NCBI RefSeq assembly: GCF_000745345.1
Contig: NZ_JQNR01000003.1
Location: 744,001 to 808,000, forward strand
Length of the DNA stretch: 64,000 nt
Direction of reading: 5' to 3'
Origin: Actinacidiphila yeochonensis CN732
Lineage (GTDB): Bacteria; Actinomycetota; Actinomycetes; Streptomycetales; Streptomycetaceae
Program-made: the position numbers and the translations under genes
Shown here: piece by piece, positions 60,646 to 64,000 of the stretch
How positions within the stretch are numbered: position 1 is the first letter of the stretch
Layout of the letters: every line of letters begins with the position of its first letter
Notes under the pieces: generated by a model
The model's input: only the letters and a program-made list of their open reading frames with translations
Database searches by the model: none
Told to the model about the DNA's origin: nothing

Positions 60646-61443
60646 TCACGCCTTCGCGCCGCCGAACCGGCGGTCTCGGGAGGCGTACTCCATGCAGGCG
60701 CGCCACAGGTCGCGGCGGTCGAAGTCCGGCCACAGCACGTCCTGGAAGACCATCTCCGCGTAGCTGGACTGCCAGATCAGGTAGTTGGAGGTGCGCTGCT
60801 CCCCGCTGGGGCGCAGGAAGAGGTCCACGTCCGGCATGTCGGGGTAGTAGAGGTACTTCGCGAAGGTCTTCTCGTTGACCTTGGACGGGTCGAGCCGGCC
60901 GGCCGCGACGTCGCGGGCCAGCGCCTGGGCGGCGTCCGCGATCTCCGCCCGGCCGCCGTAGTTCAGGCAGAAGTACAGCGTCATCGCGTCGTTGCCGACC
61001 GTCTGCTCCTGGGCGACCTGGAGCTCCTGGACCACGGACTTCCACATCTTCGGCATCCGGCCCACCCAGCGGATGCGGATGCCCAGTTCGTCCATCTCGT
61101 CGCGGCGGCGGCGGATCACGTCCCGGTTGAAGTTCATCAGGAAGCGCACCTCGTCCGGCGAGCGCTTCCAGTTCTCGGTGGAGAACGCGTACAGCGAGAG
61201 GTTCTTGACGCCGATGTCCAGGCAGCCCTTGAGGACGTCCAGGACGACGCCCTCGCCGACCTTGTGGCCCTCGGTGCGCGGCAGTTCGCGCTCCTTGGCC
61301 CAGCGCCCGTTGCCGTCCATCACGATCGCGACGTGCTTGGGCACCAGCTCGCCGGGGATCTTCGGCGGCCGCTCCCCGGAGGGGTGCGGCTCGGGGGTGC
61401 GGTAGGTGGTGCGCTGACGGCTGAGGATTCCGCGTCGTGCCAT
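60646..61443 (-). CDS. uppS: isoprenyl (undecaprenyl-type) diphosphate synthase
   Basis: 265 residues from ATG 61443 with GGGAG upstream. Cis-prenyltransferase making the long-chain lipid carrier for peptidoglycan. Region [33 protein letters not shown] with the catalytic Asp and diphosphate-binding residues, then [37 protein letters not shown] and the C-terminal [35 protein letters not shown]. All conserved regions are present. Downstream of recO on the same strand, as in other actinobacteria. Confidence 0.97.
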   Translation of the reverse strand: MARRGILSRQRTTYRTPEPHPSGERPPKIPGELVPKHVAIVMDGNGRWAKERELPRTEGHKVGEGVVLDVLKGCLDIGVKNLSLYAFSTENWKRSPDEVRFLMNFNRDVIRRRRDEMDELGIRIRWVGRMPKMWKSVVQELQVAQEQTVGNDAMTLYFCLNYGGRAEIADAAQALARDVAAGRLDPSKVNEKTFAKYLYYPDMPDVDLFLRPSGEQRTSNYLIWQSSYAEMVFQDVLWPDFDRRDLWRACMEYASRDRRFGGAKA

Positions 61444-61601
61444 GGTCGTACGTCTCCCGCGGGTGGGTCGGTGCTGCTGGTCAGCAGGGTACGGGGGGTC
61501 GGAGGGCCGGGACGGCCGGGGCCGCCCGCCGGGCCGTCCGGCGACCGTCGGGGCCGCCGGCCGCCGGGCCGGCGGCGCCCGTCAGTGCCTGCGGGCACCC
61601 G

Positions 61602-62405
61602 TCAGTGCCCTTCGGCGCCTACCGGACTCGCGGCACCGGGCGCCACGGGTCTGGGAGGCGGCTTCTCGACGAAGCGCAGCGAGCGCAGGCCGCGCTCCAG
61701 GTGCCACTGGAGGTAGGCCGCCACCAGGCCGCTGCCCTCGCGGCAGTGCCGCGCCTCGCACGCGTCGGCGGTCTCCCAGTCGCCGCCCAGCAGCGCGCCC
61801 AGCAGCACCAGCGCCTCCCTGGAGGGGACGACGCTGCCGGGCACCCGGCAGTCCGCGCAGATCACGCCGCCGGCGCCGACCGAGAAGAAACGGTTCGGGC
61901 CGGCCAGGCCGCAGCGGGCGCAGTCGTCGAAGCTGGGCGCGTAGCCGTTGACGGCGAGCGAGCGGAGCAGGAAGGCGTCGAGCACCAGCCGCGGGGCGTG
62001 CTCCCCCGCCGCCAGGGTGCGCAGGGCGCCCACCAGCAGCAGGTACTGCTGGACGGCGGGCTCGCCCTCGTGGTCGGTGAACCGCTCGGCGGTCTCCAGC
62101 ATCGCGGTGCCGGAGGTGTACCGCTCGTAGTCGGTGACGATCGTGCCGCCGTAGGGGGCGATGGTCTCGCTCTGGGTGCACAGCGGCAGGCCGCGGCCCA
62201 CCAGCTCCCCGCCGCGGGTGAAGAACTGCACGTCGACGTGGCTGAACGGCTCCAGCCGGGCGCCGAACTTCGACTTCGTGCGGCGGACCCCGCGGGCCAC
62301 CGCCCGTACCCGGCCGTTGCGCCGGGTGAGCAGCGTGATGATCCGGTCCGCCTCGCCCAGCTTCTGGGTGCGCAGCACGATGCCGTCGTCGCGGAACAGG
62401 GTCAT
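61602..62405 (-). CDS. recO: DNA repair protein RecO
   Basis: 267 residues from ATG 62405. N-terminal OB fold MTLFRDDGIVLRTQKLGEADRIITLLTRRNGRVRAVARGVRRTKSKFGARLEPFSHVDVQFF; helical middle; zinc finger with CARCG (DDCARCGLAGPNRFFSVGAGGVICADCR). Works with RecF/RecR to load RecA on SSB-covered DNA. Complete. Lies between the TerB-like gene and uppS, all on the minus strand. Its upstream region holds a GC-rich repeat. Confidence 0.95.
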   Translation of the reverse strand: MTLFRDDGIVLRTQKLGEADRIITLLTRRNGRVRAVARGVRRTKSKFGARLEPFSHVDVQFFTRGGELVGRGLPLCTQSETIAPYGGTIVTDYERYTSGTAMLETAERFTDHEGEPAVQQYLLLVGALRTLAAGEHAPRLVLDAFLLRSLAVNGYAPSFDDCARCGLAGPNRFFSVGAGGVICADCRVPGSVVPSREALVLLGALLGGDWETADACEARHCREGSGLVAAYLQWHLERGLRSLRFVEKPPPRPVAPGAASPVGAEGH

Positions 62406-62452
62406 GGCCCCATTCTCGCCCACCCGGGACCCCGCGCGGACCCGACCCGGTC

Positions 62453-62533
62453 CGGGCCGGGTCCGGGCAGGGTCCGGGCAGGTCCGACCCGGTTCGGGCC
62501 GGGTCCGGGCAGGCCGGGCCGGGTCCGGGCAGG
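62453..62533. repeat. 19-base repeat, three copies, before recO
   Basis: CGGGCCGGGTCCGGGCAGG occurs exactly at 62453, 62495 and 62515 in the 151-base recO/TerB gap. Its G-tracts could form quadruplexes on the plus strand. Confidence 0.85.
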
Positions 62534-62556
62534 TCCGGGTCCGCGGCGCGGAGGGG

Positions 62557-63258
62557 TCAGGAGGTGGTGGCGGCGGCGCGCAGCAACCGGTCGATGTCGT
62601 CGGTGTGCAGCGACAGGCAGCGGCCCACCGCCTCCAGGACGTCCCGCTCGGCGGGCAGGTAGGGGCCGTCGGCCAGCGCGATGTGGGCGCCCTGGAGGAG
62701 GACCCGCTCGCGGCCCTGGGGGGCCAGGTGGTCGGCCAGCGGCTCCAGCGCCTCGTGGAGCTCGATCGACAGCCAGCTGCCGCACCCGTCGACGGCCTCG
62801 GCGAAGGAGTCCGGGCCCAGCTCGTCGGACCGCCGGAAGCGGCCTTCGTCGGCGACGATCGCCGCGAGCAGGCCGAGCAGCTGGTCCTCGGTGCAGTCGG
62901 TGAAGCCGGCCGCCCGCACCGCGCCCACCGCCGCGTCGCGGGTGGGCCGGGCGGAGGCGCCGCCGGCGGTCAGCACGGCCAGCGCCACGGTGTGCACGGC
63001 GTCCCGCAGCATGGCCGAGAAGCGCGCGGTGGTGGGGCAGACCAGCACCTCGGGGCCGTACTGCCGGTGGCAGGCGGCGCACTCCACGACGGTGCCGGCC
63101 GGGCCGCGGTCGAGCAGCGGCACGTTGAGGACGGTCAGTCTGCGGGTGCCCGTCCTGCGGTGGTAAGCGCGGTCACCGCCGCACTCGGGGCAGTAGAACT
63201 CACCGTCGTCCTCGGTGTGCCAGGACGTGCGCACACCCCAGACCCTCGTCAGCTTCAT
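62557..63258 (-). CDS. TerB-like domain protein with N-terminal zinc ribbon
   Basis: 233 residues from ATG 63258 with GGAGG upstream. The first ~70 residues form a zinc ribbon with two Cys pairs (YCPECGGDRAYHRR ... VECAACHRQYG). The remainder is all-helical and acidic: ALAVLTAGGASARPTRDAAVGAVRAAGFTD, LLGLLAAIVADEGRFRRSDELGPDSFAEAV, VLLQGAHIALADGPYLPAERDVLEAVGRCLSLHTDDIDRLL, which resembles the TerB/TerB-C fold of tellurite-resistance proteins. Molecular role unknown. Between leuA and recO on the same strand. Confidence 0.82.
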   Translation of the reverse strand: MKLTRVWGVRTSWHTEDDGEFYCPECGGDRAYHRRTGTRRLTVLNVPLLDRGPAGTVVECAACHRQYGPEVLVCPTTARFSAMLRDAVHTVALAVLTAGGASARPTRDAAVGAVRAAGFTDCTEDQLLGLLAAIVADEGRFRRSDELGPDSFAEAVDGCGSWLSIELHEALEPLADHLAPQGRERVLLQGAHIALADGPYLPAERDVLEAVGRCLSLHTDDIDRLLRAAATTS

Positions 63259-63920
63259 CGCACCCTCCGGCCGTCCTCGTCCCGGTACGCACCCGTGCCG
63301 GCCCGCGCACGCGCGAGAACGGCCCAGACCGAATCGGCCGGGACGCCGGGACACGGCCACGGTGCCGTACAGCGTGATGTTAGCCACACTGGTGAGGCCC
63401 AGTCAGTACCGCGTACGGGGGCAATTCGCCACCGGAACGCGACGGGAGGGGTGTTCGGCGCCGACCGGGGAGCCGCCGAGGGGCGGTTCGGGAACCGGTC
63501 CGAGCCCGGCCGGGGGCCGGGCGGGGGCCGCTCCCGGACCGTTCGGGGCCGCTCCGGGGCCGGGTCGGGGCCGGGTCGGGAACTGGTCGCAGCCGGCTCC
63601 CGACCCGTGCGGAACGGGCCGAAGCCCGCCCAGAGCCTGCGCAGAACCGGGCCGCTATCGGCCCGGAACGGCGCGTCACCAGCTCAGGGCCTGGTCAGGT
63701 CTTGACCAGGCCCTGAGCTGGCGGCCTGCTGGGAAACCCGCTCAGAACGCGCACGGCTCGCGCGGAACCCGGTCGGGGCCCTGACGGAGCCGTGGCGGAG
63801 CCGGTCGGCGGCCGGGCCGCGCGGGGGCGCGGTGCGGCCGCCGGGACCGGGCCCGGCCGTCCGCCCGCGGGATCGCCGGCGGCGGACGGCGTGGGGCCCG
63901 GAAACCACCCGGGCGTGCGA
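63259..63920. other. gene-free region between leuA and the TerB-like gene
   Basis: About 660 bases. 63470-63590 is rich in GGGGCCGGGTC-type tandem words. A long perfect hairpin lies at 63679-63721. No gene is supportable. Confidence 0.65.
63679..63721 (-). terminator. long perfect hairpin downstream of leuA
   Basis: Nineteen-base perfect arms (63679-63697 and 63703-63721) with loop GGTCT, 200 bases beyond the leuA stop. No T run. Probably the leuA terminator; an RNA-processing or binding role is possible. Confidence 0.5.
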
Positions 63921-64000
63921 TCAGCGGCCCGCGCGGTTGACGGCCGAGACGACCGCCTGGAGGGAGGCGCGAGTGGTGTTGGGGTCGATGCCGATGCCCC
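63921..64000 (-). CDS. leuA: 2-isopropylmalate synthase, C-terminal end only
   Basis: Only the last 26 codons lie in the window: GIGIDPNTTRASLQAVVSAVNRAGR then stop. This is the end of the regulatory (LeuA dimer) domain of actinobacterial 2-isopropylmalate synthase, the first enzyme of leucine synthesis. The rest of the gene continues past base 64000. Its position after recO and the TerB-like gene fits the usual Streptomyces order. Confidence 0.8.
   Translation of the reverse strand, partial: GIGIDPNTTRASLQAVVSAVNRAGR

Noticed and set aside
62557..63258. Tellurite-resistance operon
   Set aside because: Only a TerB-like fold is present; no other ter genes occur, and the location in the leuA-recO block suggests a housekeeping role.

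Overview
The window is about 72-75% GC, with dense genes, GTG starts, frequent ATGA/GTGA overlaps, Tat and Sec signals, lipoboxes and the core set dnaG, dgt, ppdK, zur, glyS, uppS, recO and leuA. This points to a chromosomal segment of Streptomyces or a close relative in the Streptomycetaceae. No rRNA, tRNA, CRISPR array, IS element, prophage or biosynthetic megasynthase was seen. All statements rest on reading the sequence; no database search was run.

Layout. 1-3365: a two-subunit heterodimer-type ABC exporter, the first subunit cut by the window edge. 3603-6249: a DUF3048 lipoprotein and an overlapping pair of exported proteins of unknown function. 6472-7650: a principal-like (Hrd type) sigma factor. 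8043-11734: a four-gene operon, ABC ATPase, ABC-2 permease, histidine kinase, NarL-type regulator. 11827-13751: dnaG, broken by a frameshift at a homopolymer. 13931-22980: an extracellular glycan-degradation island of divergent GH92 mannosidase and GH127 plus GH54 arabinofuranosidases, all carrying beta-trefoil lectin domains, placed between dnaG and dgt. 23203-26942: DUF1918 protein, GNAT, ferredoxin-reductase-like flavoprotein, dgt. 26998-33275: small redox and regulatory genes (HxlR, F420-type LLM enzyme, SRPBCC, OsmC, YdcF/SanA, GlxA-type AraC regulator with isochorismatase). 33520-38642: a LacI-controlled sugar cluster (DUF6807, Gfo/Idh, metallo-beta-lactamase fold, LacI) in which several enzymes look degenerate. 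38769-41509: a TetR/MFS efflux pair with a clear operator. 41643-43130: a secreted tyrosine-phosphatase-type protein behind a probable PHO box, then a small unknown protein. 43404-47820: ppdK and a tRNA-dihydrouridine synthase. 48150-51329: MFS-MarR pair and an aldo/keto reductase. 51435-56920: a 1449-residue sedolisin-kelch protease divergent from a TrmB/LuxR hybrid regulator. 57144-64000: conserved block zur, glyS, RTX-like secreted protein, uppS, recO, TerB-like protein, leuA end.

Working logic. Secreted enzymes at 13931-22980 would trim mannose and arabinose from plant or fungal glycans and are probably controlled by LacI-type operators at 17698 and 17900. The LacI protein at 37584 probably binds a CGAA-N3-TTCG site found both before its own gene and before the Gfo/Idh-DUF6807 operon. 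TetR (40694), MarR (49568), HxlR (26998) and TrmB/LuxR (55940) each sit beside a palindrome in a divergent or operon-leading promoter region. Two reading-frame breaks (dnaG, DUF6807) need read-level checking.
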